Source: Macrocybe gigantea (lineage: Eukaryota; Basidiomycota; Agaricomycetes; Agaricales; Callistosporiaceae). Taken from it: DNA of 64,000 nucleotides. The notes under the pieces were generated by a model, which saw nothing but the letters and a program-made list of their open reading frames with translations, was not told where the DNA came from and ran no database searches. Position 1 is the stretch's first letter. Every line of letters starts with the position of its first letter. The stretch is from NCBI GenBank assembly GCA_011319805.1, contig SJRY01000265.1, positions 27,111 through 91,110 on the forward strand. Direction: 5' to 3'. The position numbers were made by a program, and so were the translations under genes. Positions 46,910 to 59,500 of the stretch are shown piece by piece.

Positions 46910-47641
46910 TTATTTTGTGAGTGGCTCGTAATCCACCGCCCACGAACATATAACCGCCTCGTCCTCGAAGCTACCCGCAATTTGAAACACTTCTCCGTTC
47001 GCCTTCGACTCTTCCGATGTTAGATTTGATCTCTCTCCCGGATGCGTCGCACATTGGAAGATAGTCCTCGCGAGGAGTCTTCCAATGCAGCTCTGCGAAA
47101 TCCAGTCCGTTTCGCCACATTTCTTCGATGCTCTGGTTTTGGAAGGACTTGTCCAGCTCGACCACGCCATTTTGGATAACAGCCTGGCGTGCGTTGACTA
47201 TATTTTTTTCTTTCGGAGGATATGCATCAGAGTCGTGGGCTCACCGTAAGAGTGTCGAACGCCCAGTCGCGGCATCGCCAAGCCGGATCGTCCTGCACGA
47301 CCCGCACGCCCGCGAGCAGCTCGTTTAATCTGTCCACTCCCTTGGAGCCACCGACGATCTCGCCCATGCACAATAAAGCCACGAGCCTGCTCGTGCGAGG
47401 CGGCACGCGCGCGGGCTCATAGACCCATCTGACACACACCTGCCCTTCCTCGTTTTCTGATCACGTTTCGCGCATCGTGTTTTGTGCCGCAGACGCTTGT
47501 CGCGTCGGAGCCTGAGATCTTCTTTGGGAGGACGAGGAGCGCCGTGTGAAAGCGCTCTTGACCTGGCTTGACGTTGGCCCGCAGATCGTAGGCGATGTAG
47601 AGGCAATACTTCTTGGTACCGAGAATGTTGAGAAACGACAT
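46910..47641 (-). CDS. Uncharacterised fungal family protein
   Basis: Resembles a lineage-specific small family seen widely in mushroom genomes; no biochemical role known to me. The ATG at 47639-47641 starts FLNILGTKKYCLYIAYDLRA with RFHTALLVLPK. A one-base offset near 47468 leads into CVRWVYEPARVPP, then LVALLCMGEIVGG, RLNELLAGVRVVQDDPAWRC and RDWAFDTL (47240-47330). An intron (about 47195-47241) joins to VVELDKSFQNQSIEEMWRNG, and the end lies near 46910-46980 in one of two frames. The VVQDDPxWRC+W motif is the most conserved part of the family. The end is uncertain. Confidence 0.5.
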
Positions 47642-47779
47642 TGGTGAAAAGTAACGTTACATTCCATAGTGCTCAGGTCTGCTGACTAATGCAGTCTCAT
47701 CTGCGCAACTTCTCCATACACCACCAGACCTTGCCAGAGTTATGCAACATCTATTACCAAGACAATGTATATTTGATGC

Positions 47780-49035
47780 AATACATGTTGAGCTCCTCAT
47801 TCCATGACCTTGATGCATCAAGCAATGCTATCCTCGTTCCCTACTGCATTCCCGGACAGTAATGCAATACTTCACGATAATGGTGACGCATCAGCCTCGC
47901 CTGCTCCCATCCTGTTATTGCCCACGTTGATGACACATCATCACCACCTATGTTGGTGATGCATTACCTGTCTTGTTCCCTGAGCAGCCGCTCCTGTCTT
48001 GTCTGGTGATGCAACAGTGGCGACATATCGTCACCACCTCTGCTGGCGATGCATCACGAGCTTTGTTCCCCACTCCCACCCCATCTGGTGATACAATACC
48101 AGCCGACAATGGCGACACATCACTCTTACCCACATCGGTGATGCATTACCTGTCAATTTCGCCACTCGCTAATGTCGCACATCAGTGACGCATCATCACC
48201 ACCTCCGTCCGCAATGCATCATGAGCTTCGCTTCCCCATCCCATCCCATCAGCTGATGCAATATCACCCGACAATAGCAATGCATCATCGCCCCCTCTGT
48301 TGGTGATGCATTAGTATCTGTCTCGTTCCCCACTCCCATGCCATCTGGTGATGCAACGCTCCCCGACGGTGGCGACACATCATTACCAGCTCTGTCGGCG
48401 ATGCATTACAAGCTTCGCTCCCCGCTCCCATTTCATCTGGTGATGCAATACCCACTCTTCTGTCAGTGATGCATTACCAGTCCCATTCCCCGCTTCGTCC
48501 CGTCCTGTCTGGTGATGTAATACTCCCCGACAATGATGATGCATCACCCCACTGCATCAGCAATATGTTACATGTCGACTTCGCCGCTCCCTAACGCCCG
48601 ACGTCGGGGACACATCATCGTCATTTTTATCAGTGATGCATTACCCATCTTGTTTTCCGCCCCCATCCCATCTGGTGATGCAATACTTCCTGACAACGGC
48701 GATGCATCACTCCTACGCGCACCTCCCACGGACGATGCATCAAGACCATACATTGCCTGTCAATTTCGCCACTCCCTAATGCTCCACGTCGGCGATGCAT
48801 TACCGTCTTGTTCCCTGCTCCCATCCCGCCTTGGTAATGCAATACTTCCTGACAATGGTGACGCATCACCTCCACCCGTGCCTCCCACAGACGATGTATC
48901 AAGACCGTTTGGTGTGCTGTCTCTCCCCTTTCCTGCTGCCGATGATGCATCGTCTCCATACGCCTGGCTTATGTCGACTGATGCATCACTGCCCCACACA
49001 TGCACCCGTCCATTCTCGTGATGCATTCCCTATGT
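47780..49035. repeat. Degenerate satellite rich in GATGCAT
   Basis: About 1.25 kb made of imperfect units of roughly 90-100 bp. A typical unit reads GATGCATTACC, then a CTTGTTCCCCGCTCCCATCC-like stretch, TCTGGTGATGCAATAC, TCCCCGACAATGGCGA and CGCATCATCACC. The word GATGCA(T/A) or a one-base variant recurs roughly every 30-50 bp, with clear unit starts near 47957, 48047, 48139, 48302, 48400, 48465, 48634 and 48795. Open frames across it on both strands are by-products of the repeat. No spacer-repeat regularity of a CRISPR. Confidence 0.8.
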
Positions 49036-49397
49036 CATGCATCACTGTAATAGTTCTTTCCAGTTACTCCATCCCCACTCCTTCCACCCATATACCATAT
49101 ATTTTCCATCATTCCCTTTGTCTTGGCACAAAATGGTTAATCATTTCTGTCGGATATTGTTGTACATGAGTGTTGGCTCAGATTACTATTGTAGACGATG
49201 TTCAGATACTATACAGTATAAAGAAATTGGACAAAATAAGCATCAGAGATACTGCGCGCACCAAAAAAATCACCAATAGGGACCATGACGCCCAAGAAAA
49301 ACACCCCTCGGGATGATGACAATCACGCCCGAGCCCTGTAGCGAATGCAGTCAGTATATGCCAGCATACCACCATGATTCCGTCACTGACCGTTTTG
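49036..49397. other. Intergenic, no gene
   Basis: AT-rich flank of the satellite; 3' region of the lineage-specific gene. Confidence 0.4.
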
Positions 49398-52300
49398 TTA
49401 CCTTGCCATTCTGATCCTTTTCTTCGCTCTTCTCCTTGCGCTTGCGCTTTGGGCCTTCTTCTGTTTCTCTGCGGCGTCAGATCCATCTGCCTGGTCGGCC
49501 ATTGACTGGAATGTCTTCTTGATGTCCACAACCAAAGCTTTCCATTCCAACAGACTGCTCGGCTGCCATTCAGTACCGTGGCCAGTGACCTGTCCCCACC
49601 AGGCGACCTGAATCATCACGGACACCAAGCCATTCGGTCCGCCTTTCCGCATGGCTTCCCAGACGTCGCCCTGCACAGAACCCGCCCCAGGATCATACAC
49701 AGCCTTGGGGAATACCGTCGACGACTGTCGAAATGCTGGTTGCATCGCCGTCCACCACTTGACAAGCATCAAGCCAAATTCTGGAGCGTTCGAAACGTCA
49801 GGAGTTATGTGGTATGGTCGAATGTTCTTTTTTCCCTTGGCAACCCATTTCGTCCACTCGTTCGGGCGTTCATCCAGCATCGGCAAAACACCCTGTCAAA
49901 ACTGTCTGTCAGTTTTCGTCTTGGAACCGAGGCACTTCATTGCTTACCTTGCTGCGAGTGCCGAAATCTAACTGCTCCTCCACAGTGCGCCACGCCTTCA
50001 CGCAATCCAACCATTCTGATCCCCATTCCTGCCTCTCCAGATACTCCACCGCTTGCACGTACCAATCGGGGGGGCCGGTGCCATCTATCACTGGTATGTT
50101 CTCCTTGTTACGAACAGTATTGGTACCAATCTCGTTCATCCTGTCCGCTCGAGAGGAAGGGACAACTGCACGCCCAGATCTACGTGATGAGTTCGTCGTA
50201 GACATGTTACTCGTTTCTCCCTGCACATCCGATGCCTTCAATGGATCATCAACCGTCTTATCCGAAGCCAGCAAGGGTACAACGGCGGCTGGGGTCAATG
50301 GTTGGGTTTCACGAACATTGACGTCTACAGTGCCTGATTGACCCAAAGGCAGGGAAGGCGATGGATACAAAACGTTCAGGGGAGACGGCTGTGGGAGAGA
50401 CGGCTGCGTTGAAACCAAGGGAGATGACTGCATAGCAGATGGCTGCATGGGAGGTGGCTGCATGGAAATCGATGATTCCATGACCGTTGACATGCCTGCT
50501 GGAATAAGTAACGGAGATGGCTGCGAGGTGGCAAAATTGAATTGTGGGTCCAGTACCATGGTATCTAGAGGCATGGTGTTGAAGGGTTGTTGCGTCATGC
50601 TGTTCAGAACCATAGTGTTCAATGATGCAGCACCGAAACTATTCCAATACCAGTCACTGCCCACTGCCATCTCCGCAGACGTGAACATGTCATTCTTCAG
50701 CATGTTTGTGAAAGACGTGGGTTGCGACGATGTATCGGCAAAATTTAATTCACGAGGAAAGTCGAACGAAAACGAAGGGTTTGTGTGGGATGGCATAGTA
50801 ATATCGGCATTGAAGCCCTGGTTTGACTCTGTGTTCAATGGAGGGGACAGGCCTGGTCCAACCAGGCTTGGTGACGGGTTCATTAATGTGGAGGCGACTG
50901 CTGCAGCGGGCGCGAGCAATCCAGAGTGAGTGGATGTCGACATTGCATCATGTCCAACAGTCGAAAGCACTGATAAAACTTCTGTTTAGTACGTACACTG
51001 ACTTGATGGGATACAATACTCACGAGCATTGCCATCACCTTTGGGTACTGCATGAGACGCATCCGACCCAGCCTGGCCTGATACCCCTCCATCCACATTC
51101 ATCGACGGCATAATGTCTCCTGAGGAAGCCGGGATTCTCATGGGGCCAGTCGCCGCTGGTAATCAAAGTTGAAGCAGAGCGCTTACATGCGACCATGATG
51201 CAATACTCACTGTCTCGAAGGTTGCCCGTTGTGGCAGGAATATTGTTCTTTTTTATTGCCGTTTCCTTTTTATCTGATTGACTCGTTGTATTAATTGAGG
51301 CCCACGGACTAGCATGCAACACTCACCATTCACTTTGGCCATGGTCGTGGCTGACCCAGCGTTTCGGCGCCCTTTTTTATTCTGAGCCTTCGCCTGCGTT
51401 CGTCGGCCTTTCTTTCCTTCCTCTCCATTTTCAGCTTCTGTATCGCTACCGCTATCATCCTCACTGTCACTCTCCTTGTCACCATCGTCGCTGGCACTTC
51501 CGGAGTCGGAGCTGCTGTCGTCCCCTTCGTCATCGGCCACCTTTGTGTCATCACTGCCAGGGAGGCTATCTGGCTTGGTGTCGTTCTCATTGATGCGGAA
51601 CTCGGCCTTGTCCAACAAACCTGCCAGGGAATGCGCCTCTCTAATATCCGGTGCTGGCATGTAGAAATGAAGCAAGGTAGATAGAGAATGAAAGTCGGCA
51701 GACTTACGATATATGGATTCCAGAAACTCCCCATACGGCCTCATGTACACCTCATCGAAATTCCCATGAACCTCATCAAAGGTATGGCCAAGGGAGGTCT
51801 TTCCCACGTGTACGCTTGGTGATAGTTAGCTCGAGGAAGCAACGCTAAACGGATAGGGAGGGCACTTGCCTCGCGACCGTTATATCGCCGTTTCGCTGCG
51901 GATTGGGTCCGCCCATTAAAACAGTGTATCCCCAACCAGTCTTGATCGACAGGTCATCGAGTATGCGTCCCAGGTACTTTGCGGACACATCAATTGCTCT
52001 GAAAATAAACCGTGAGCCGTGGGACAAGGTGAGCCCAGCATCAAATATTACTCACTGGAGGTAATCTTGGGGGGTACGCTCATGAGTCATTTCTTTTTCT
52101 TTTGCGCGGCGCTCGAGTTCCTTGGCAACTTCTTGCTTCACATCATCATCTTCGTCGAGGTAAGCTTCCTTGGTCAAACAATTGATAATCGCAAGACGCT
52201 CTCCCCGGCTTATTTTTTTTGCACCGCCTGCTTTTTCAATGGCACTTTGAACCTGCGGACGCACACGTGTATCGAAGTACAATTTCGAATATACTTGGAC

Positions 52301-52614
52301 ATCGGACAAAGCCTGAGTTTTTGGCTTCCGGAGGGTCCTATTGATTTCTTTCTTGGAAGCATCGGGTTTGCCTTTCCGCGTTCTCCAATGATACCAAGAT
52401 TTAATTCGCTGATCGCAGGCATAAGTTATCCAAACCAAAAATAGAGTCATGAGTAAGCGAATAACAAACCTTGATCATGGCCTCCTGCCTCCGCTTGGTT
52501 TTTTTCTCGGAACCATGTTTAATAGGCCAAGAGGCGAACCAATCCTTGATCAAAGGTGCCCAGAAAGAATTAAAGTGACCGGATTCTTTGACCTCGAGAT
52601 AGTTGCCCAACCGC
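49398..52614 (-). pseudogene. Lineage-specific Agaricomycete family gene, 5' end cut by a Gypsy insertion
   Basis: Multi-exon gene of an expanded mushroom family without assigned function. At the broken end: LGNYLEVKESGHFNSFWAPL with LIKDWFASWPIKHGSEKKTK (52490-52610), a Lys/Arg-rich N-terminal domain. Then SDVQVYSKLYFDTRVRPQVQ, KISRGERLAIINCLTKEAYL, ERTPQDYLQ, VSAKYLGRILDDLSIKTGWG and VLMGGPNPQRNGDI, the conserved core. A GC-AG type intron may follow (GCAAGT at about 51869). Then KTSLGHTFDEVHGNFDEVYM, a very acidic Ser/Asp/Glu tract (about 51430-51560), a basic patch, a long Pro/Ser/Met-rich disordered exon (49909-50970) and a last exon with FGLMLVKWWTAMQPAF and GLVSVMIQVAWWGQ ending at 49398. 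The open frame enters the LTR at 52615, so the start codon has been separated from the gene. Confidence 0.6.
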
Positions 52615-53737
52615 TGATGAGCGCTCCGCGCCGCTGACCGCCGATAAGTCCTAATTTGGTAATCCCGCCCCCGCATTCGAAATCATACCACTACTCGGCC
52701 CCCTCAGCATGATACCGCAGCCCAGCCGCTGACTTCTCGTTCGAGTACTCGGGATGTCGACAACTCCGTGAGGCTTCCATTCCAGGTCCGGACACTTCGC
52801 CAAACGCATCGCACCCATACATTCCGGACCTTCTGCGCTTCCTATACCGCCCAATCCGGTCAGGCAGTCTTATTCCTATATGCCTCCCCCGATTCCCAGA
52901 TCCCGATATGGCAAGACTACTACCATTTTCGATATCGCACCGCCTCACGCCTTCCCGCGTTCCCGACACTGCCTCGCCGCAGTACATTCGAAACAAGGGA
53001 TTTCGAGCGCGCTACCGTTTCATCCACTCTCATTTCGAAATTCATGACTCATATTTCACTGATACATTCTACGTTCCTTAGATTATTTTCACGTTCCATT
53101 CTACGATGCGTGGCACCGGTTTCGGGATGTTCTTTTACCTACTGTTTCACCTTTTATGTTCAGATTTCGAACGGACTTACATCTCCCCGACGTTTCAGCC
53201 ACTAAACGACCCTTTCGAAATCATACGATACGTTCTCTCATTCGGTTTCGACTTGCCGGTTATTCCGATACTCGAAATCTTCTCATCTATAAAAACCCAT
53301 GTACTTGGCATTTGTAAACATAGAAAAAGTTACCGTCTCAATCCTTCAGCAGTCTCGCAGTCTACGACTCGTGTGGAGTCCTTGTGTTATCCGATCTCAA
53401 AGTGTCGCGCTCGCGTGGAGCCACAGTACTCAGTCTCGAAATCAGTGTCCTGGCTTCGCGTGGAAGTCACTATCGTCGAAACCCTTCCGAAACCCTCACC
53501 GAAGCCCTCGATATCGCGCGGGAATTCAGCTAAGTCTAGCCGCCTTGTTTCGAAAACCCCGAAATCCGCTCGAAACCATCCATATTCACTTCGTTCCATT
53601 CCCCCCTTTCACGCTACAGTCCCTCGGGTTACTCTGTGACTTGAACAGCTCGTAGTTTATACAGCCTCGGATAGGGACTGACGCTTCCTTCATTCCACCT
53701 TGTTGGTTTGTAGGTTAGTGCTTCCCGATAGTTATCA
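52615..53737 (+). repeat. 5' LTR
   Basis: Begins TGATGAGCGC and ends TTATCA just before the PBS; 1,123 bp. 52615-53722 aligns along its whole length with 62893-64000. A TATAAAAA at about 53288-53295 (repeated at about 63565-63572) is the likely LTR promoter. Confidence 0.88.
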
Positions 53738-53740
53738 TTT

Positions 53741-53758
53741 TGGAGCCCACCGCGAGGG
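53741..53758 (+). other. Primer binding site
   Basis: TGGAGCCCACCGCGAGGG starts three bases after the LTR end and begins with TGG, complementary to a tRNA CCA end. The tRNA species was not assigned. Confidence 0.65.
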
Positions 53759-54149
53759 GCTAGTTCAAGATTTCAAGTAACCCCAACCGCCAATCTTCTA
53801 CCTCGTCCACTGTTACCTCCCGCGCCAAGGCAGCCGCTCGCAGGAGACAAACCCCAGGTCCCCGAAATCTTCGTCGATCACCTGTTCCGCGCTCCCGAGC
53901 GCCCTCTCCTGAACTCCTTATCTCTCTTCCCGACTCGCTACCTCATCTCCCGAACCCTTATCCCCAGCCTCAGTCAAACAAGAAACGGATTCCGATCTAG
54001 AACTCCTTTCAGACCCGCTTTCGACACTAGACTCAAGTCCCATCCTTATCAATCCAACTCCATCACAGTCCCCTCCTGAAAGAACCCCTTCCCGAAATAT
54101 CCAACAACTCCGTGATCTCCGACAATCAGTTCGAAATCTGTTATCCGGC
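53759..54149 (+). other. Retrotransposon leader
   Basis: Non-coding or weakly coding stretch between PBS and the gag ATG at 54150; Pro/Ser-coding composition in one frame, no clear start. Confidence 0.4.
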
Positions 54150-56515
54150 ATGTCTAACAATGAAACCAACAATCCCGCGTCCGGCGCTGGTGTCGGTGAC
54201 CCCGCTCCCACACGGCTAGTAACTATGCCAGCTCGTGGCCACTCCACAGCTCCACGTTTCGATCCCGCGCAGCCCCGTGAGCTCTCCCGATACTTCAGAG
54301 AACTCGACCACCTCTTCAGTGATGCCGGAGTCACGGGTGACGCGCAGAAGAAGGAGTATGCCATTCGTTATCCCGATTTTGCGACCTCCGAGCTTTGGGA
54401 AAGCCTCCCGGAGTTCCAAGGTCGCCCTTATGCCGACTTCCGAGATGCCATTCAGCGTCTCTACCCCGGAGCTGAAGACAAACATCGCTATAACATGGGC
54501 GATTTAGACCGGCTCATTGGCGAAACCAGTCGCCTCGGCATCAGGACCCACGAGCAGCTCGCGGAATATTACCGCAAATTTTACACTATCACGAAGTATC
54601 TAGTTGACAAAGAAGAGATGTCGGCCAAAGAGCAAGCTAGGGCCTACGAACGCGCGTTCCCCACGGATTTACAAGCCAAAGTCCGAGATCGCCTCGAAGT
54701 CAAGTTCCCGGATTACGATCCCTATTTACCCACTCGCTTGTCGATATACAAGATGCCGCAGCCTACGTTTTTAAACGAGAAGAACAGCCCGGAGCTTCGT
54801 CGGTCCGTTACCAGTCCATAGCCCCCGCAACCCGAAGTACTTCAGCCGCCCCGAAGCCCTGTAAAACAGGAGGACCTTAACACCATCCTTGCGAGCATGA
54901 CTCAAAACATCACAACCGGGATCAGCGACGTTCTCGTCAAGTTTATGCAGGCACAAGCCAATACTGGAGGCTTCCGACCCCGTCCCGGAAACCGTCCCGA
55001 GGGTTGTCATTTCTGTGGTAAACCCGATTGTCGGATTAGGGACTGTGAGACGGCCGAGAATTATATTCGTGAAGGCCTTATCCGCCGTGATTTCAATGGA
55101 CGAATCACACTCCCGACACAGGCCGAAATTCCGAGAGCTATTCGAGGTGCCACTATGCAGGAACGTGTCAACGAATATTATAGGCAGTATCCTAACGAGC
55201 GACCACGCGGAATCATTACCTCCAATGCAGACACCACCGGCCAAATGCTCCTTTCCGTCGCAACTTATAATCCTACAGAGAATCCCATAGTCCCGAGCGA
55301 CTCCGCCTATGCTTATGCCGTAAATCCCGCTGCCAGTACCCAGGTCAACGACCGCCTGTCTGATATCCAAGAACGTATCCGTCAGCTAAATCTCGAAGCC
55401 CAAGTCCTCGCCAACCGCCGCACCGTTATGGATCATGTCGAAATCACCCGCAGAGGTCCGCCTCGCGCAAACCGCCGAGTCAATCCCGAAACTCCTGTAG
55501 TTGCTTCTTCACCTCGAAATCCAGAACCATCCCCAGGTCAGCCGCCGAATCCCGAGGCCAGTACTTCGGCATCAAAAGGTAAAGAAAAGGAAGTATCCCC
55601 AGCTCCTTCGTCGCAGACTCTTCCCGAGAATACCCAGGCCGAAACCATCCGTCACGAGGGACCCATCCATCCCTTCCGCGATGTTCCTGAAGTTCGTTAC
55701 GCTCCTCCCACCACTCGAAACTTTGCAGCTCCCGCCCCAGTAGCCAAACCAACTAACAAGGACCCCTCGAAACAACCCGCCTACAAGAACGTTTTCCCCG
55801 TCGTCGATAAGAAGCATGCAGATGAAGTCTTCGAAACCGTTTTGAAAGGCACCACTCAAATCTCCAACGAGGCCCTCCTTTCCCTTTCCCCCGAAATCAG
55901 ATCGAAGATGCGCGAGCTTGTCACTCCAAAACGGGTAGCTAACGAGACCAACCCCATCGCAGTCATGTCCCAGGAGTGCAGCATTCCCGAACCTGTGTTT
56001 CGAGCTACCATCGAGGAAATCCCCGACGAAGATACCACCCCGTCGAAATCAATCAACCTTAACGAACTCCCTTTCGGCATCGCAGATTCCAACGCCGCTA
56101 CATATGGACAAGCCGCGCCACCGAGGGGCGCTACCATCATCGAAGACCCGATTTCAACCTACATTTCGAGCATGAGCCGTGACCAGATCGATCCCGAACG
56201 CCTCATCGTAGCCAAAGAGAGTCATGCCCTTCGCTCTATCACATGTCTCATCGATCATCAAGACTATGTTGAATGTGTCGTTGATCCCGGATCCCAAATT
56301 ATAGCCATGTCTGATGCAGTATGTCACAAGCTCGGGATCGCCTATGACCCTACCGTCCGCCTCGATATGCAGTCAGCCAATGGCGAAATCGACAAATCGC
56401 TTGGATTATCCCGAAACATCCCGGTTACTATCAACGAAATCACCCTCTACGCCCAAATCCATGTATTACCTAACCCCCCTATGATATCCTCCTCGGTCGC
56501 CCCTTTGACGTCTTA
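54150..56515 (+). CDS. gag: Gag with nucleocapsid zinc knuckle and aspartic protease (Gypsy)
   Basis: Structural protein of the fungal retroelement. The ATG at 54150 begins a disordered N-terminus, then a capsid-like helical domain (RYFRELDHLFSDAGV, LWESLPEFQGRPYADFRDAI, LGIRTHEQLAEYYRKFYTIT). An in-frame TAG at 54819-54821 lies in a stretch where the protein-like translation is in another frame, so two compensating indels are likely. The same frame resumes with a coil (TTGISDVLVKFMQAQ) and a zinc knuckle CHFCGKPDCRIRDC, in which the usual His is replaced by Cys (C-x2-C-x4-C-x4-C). A long Pro-rich linker leads to the protease with CVVDPGSQIIAMSD (catalytic Asp in DPGS, about 56277-56315). The frame breaks at about 56478, where a C-run is one base short before DILLGRPFDVL. 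Confidence 0.8.
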
Positions 56516-59500
56516 ACCGAATCTCTCGTCAAGAACTACCGGAACGAGGATCAAACCATCACAATACACGATCCCAACACCAACAGACATACTACGATCC
56601 CGACTCAGCCCCGTGGCAAACCGAAATACATGATGCCAGGAAAGAAGACTGCTGCAGTGGATTTTTTTCGCAGATAGAGGACACGTTAGCTGACGGCGAT
56701 TACGCTTTCGTTGTTTCCTCGGACAAAACTCAAGACAATTTGGACCTTCGCCTCGATTACTATGCCCAGGTTCCTGCTCCCAATCCGTTTCTAATTCCAC
56801 TCCCGATACGTCCATTTCAAATTATCTTTCATCCTTATATCTTTCGGCCTGTGATATTTCCATTTCCCCGATTTCAGCTTTACTGTACGAGTCTAGTGGT
56901 CGTCCAACACGACCTCAGACGCAATTTCAGAGTGGTTTCAACACCACGAACACTTCCTCTTCCGATTTTGTTTTTTATATGATGTGACCAGGTACGCTCC
57001 CGAACTTTCTAACATACCCCTCCCGAATCGCGCGATACGTTCGCGAAACGTAAATACAAGCCCGTCGCCCTCAAAGTCCGTTCCGTCGTTGCCCCACTTC
57101 CCGATAATGGCAAATTTCGAATCCTCCGCGAAATCCGCGGAGACCCCCTTGCCAGTATGCCGAAACTATCCCCAAATCCCCCTCCTTTTATCCCGACCGG
57201 TCGCTATACCGAGGATCGTCGAAATCTCGTTGACAAGGCTCATCCCGAAGGCTTCCTTTGGCCAGAAGAACGAAGACTGATGCACCACTTTATGTGCCTC
57301 CAGAACGGCGCCTTCGCTTGGACCGACCAAGAGCGCGGTCGATTTCGAGAAGACTTTTTCCCGCCGTCGAAATCCCTGTCATTCAGCACAAGCCTTGGAT
57401 TCACAAGAACATCCCGATACCTCCTGGTATTTATGATGAAATTTGTCAGCTCATTCGTCGAAAGATCGATGCCGGTGTCTATGAACCCTCGAATTCCTCC
57501 TACCGCTCCCGGTGGTTCACAGTCGTCAAGAAAGATGGCAAGTCGCTTCGCATCGTCCACTCCCTCGAGCCGCTAAACAAAGTCACCATCCGTCATTCCG
57601 GAGTTACCCCGGTCCCTGATCACTTAGCAGAACAATTTGGTGGCCGCCCCTGTGGTGCGATGCTTGACCTCTATGTTGGCTACGATGAACGACTCCTCGC
57701 TGAAAACTCTCGGGATCTCACTACGTTCCAGACCCCCTTTGGCGCTATGCGACTTGTTACGCTCCCGATGGGCTGGACCAATTCCGTTCCTATATTCCAT
57801 GATGATGTAACTTTCATCCTACAAGACGAGATACCGCATCTTACCATCCCCTATATCGATGATGTCCCCGTGAAAGGCCCAGATTCCGAATATCGACGTC
57901 CCGATAACAGTTTCGAAACCATTCCACAGAATCCCGGCATCCGTCGCTTCGTTTGGGAACACTTTTGCAATCTGAACCGTGTTGTCCAGCGCATGAAGTA
58001 TTCTGGAGGCACCTTTTCTGGCACAAAGCTCACGCTCTGTAGTCCCGAAATCACAGTTCTTGGACACCGTTGTACGCCTAAAGGTCGTCTTCCTGATGAA
58101 TCCCGAGTTGTCGCAATCAAAACTTGGAAACCGTGCCGAGACCTCTCAGACGTTCGCGCCTTCCTCGGAACGATTGGTGTCATGCGTATCTTCATTCGAA
58201 ATTTCGCTCATCGCGCTGACGCCTTAGTCCGCCTTACGCGGAAGAATGTAGACTACGTCTTCGGTCAGGAGCAACTCGACGCACAGGAAGACCTGAAACA
58301 AGCCCTTATCACTTCTCCAGCTCTCCGACCCCTCGACTACAAGTCGGAAGCCCCCATTATCCTCGCCGTCGATACCTCCTACATCGCAGTCGGTTACTTC
58401 CTTTGCCAATGCGATCCCGATAACCCTCGAGTCCGATATTACAACCGTTTCGGATCCATCACACTGAACGATCGCGAACGTCGCTTCTCACAGCCGAAAC
58501 TCGAAATCTATGGCTTATTCCGATCGGTCCGTGCAGTACGCATGTACATCATTGGTGTACGAAACCTCGTTGTCGAAGTCGATGCCCGCTACATCAAAGG
58601 CATGCTAAACAATCCCGATATAGTCCCCTCTGCCAGTATCAATCGATGGATCCTGACGATCCTGACATTCCACTTCACACTTGTTCATGTTCCTGGCTCT
58701 AGTCACGGTCCTGATGGTCTTTCCCGCCGACCAGGCGATCCCGAGCCTGACCAAGACGAAGATTTCGACGATTGGATCGACAGAGTCTATGGCTTCATCC
58801 ATTTTGTTAACACCCCTCGATATCGTCCCGAAACACGTCGAAGTCACCTCATTTCGATATACCTAGGACAGGACATTTCAAGTGGGGAGGACAGTCAAGC
58901 TGTCTTCCATCGAAACTCCTCCTCTCCCGAGTCCGAAGACCGTCTAGAAGCCAACCCTGACCTTCGACAGCTCAGCTCCATCCCTGATTATGTATTTGTT
59001 CCTCGTTCGAAATCAGCCATTGCCGACGATCAGCGTCTCGACCTCGTACAGGACTATTTGACCACCTTGCGTCGTCCACCCAGTCTCACAGATTCTGCTT
59101 TCGAGGCCTTTGTTCGGTATTGCTTCCACTTCTTCGTTGCCGCTGACAAGTTATGGCGAAAGGACGATCAAGGTAGTCACAAACTCGTGATCCCTCGGAA
59201 TCGGCGTATGAACATCATCGCCCAAGCCCATGATGACCTCGGTCACAAGGGCATCTACCCAACACGTACCTTGGTTTGTGAGCGCTTTTGGTGGCCTCAC
59301 ATGCTGGCCGATATCTCTTGGTTTTGCAGGACTTGTCACATCTGTCAGCAACGACAGTCCCGACAGGTTCTCATCCCGCCAGTCGTGGCAGTTCCCGCCC
59401 TCTTTTCGGAAAATTCTATGCCGATACCATGAAGATGCCAAAGTCCAATGGCTATCAGTACATCGTGCAAGGTCGTTGCTCCCTCACGCATTATCCTGAA

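Noticed and set aside
48533..49021. 162-codon plus-strand frame in the satellite
   Set aside because: Encodes only the translation of the tandem repeat (DDASxPY-like units).
47780..49035. CRISPR-like array
   Set aside because: Units are degenerate, not identical repeats with unique spacers, and the DNA is eukaryotic.
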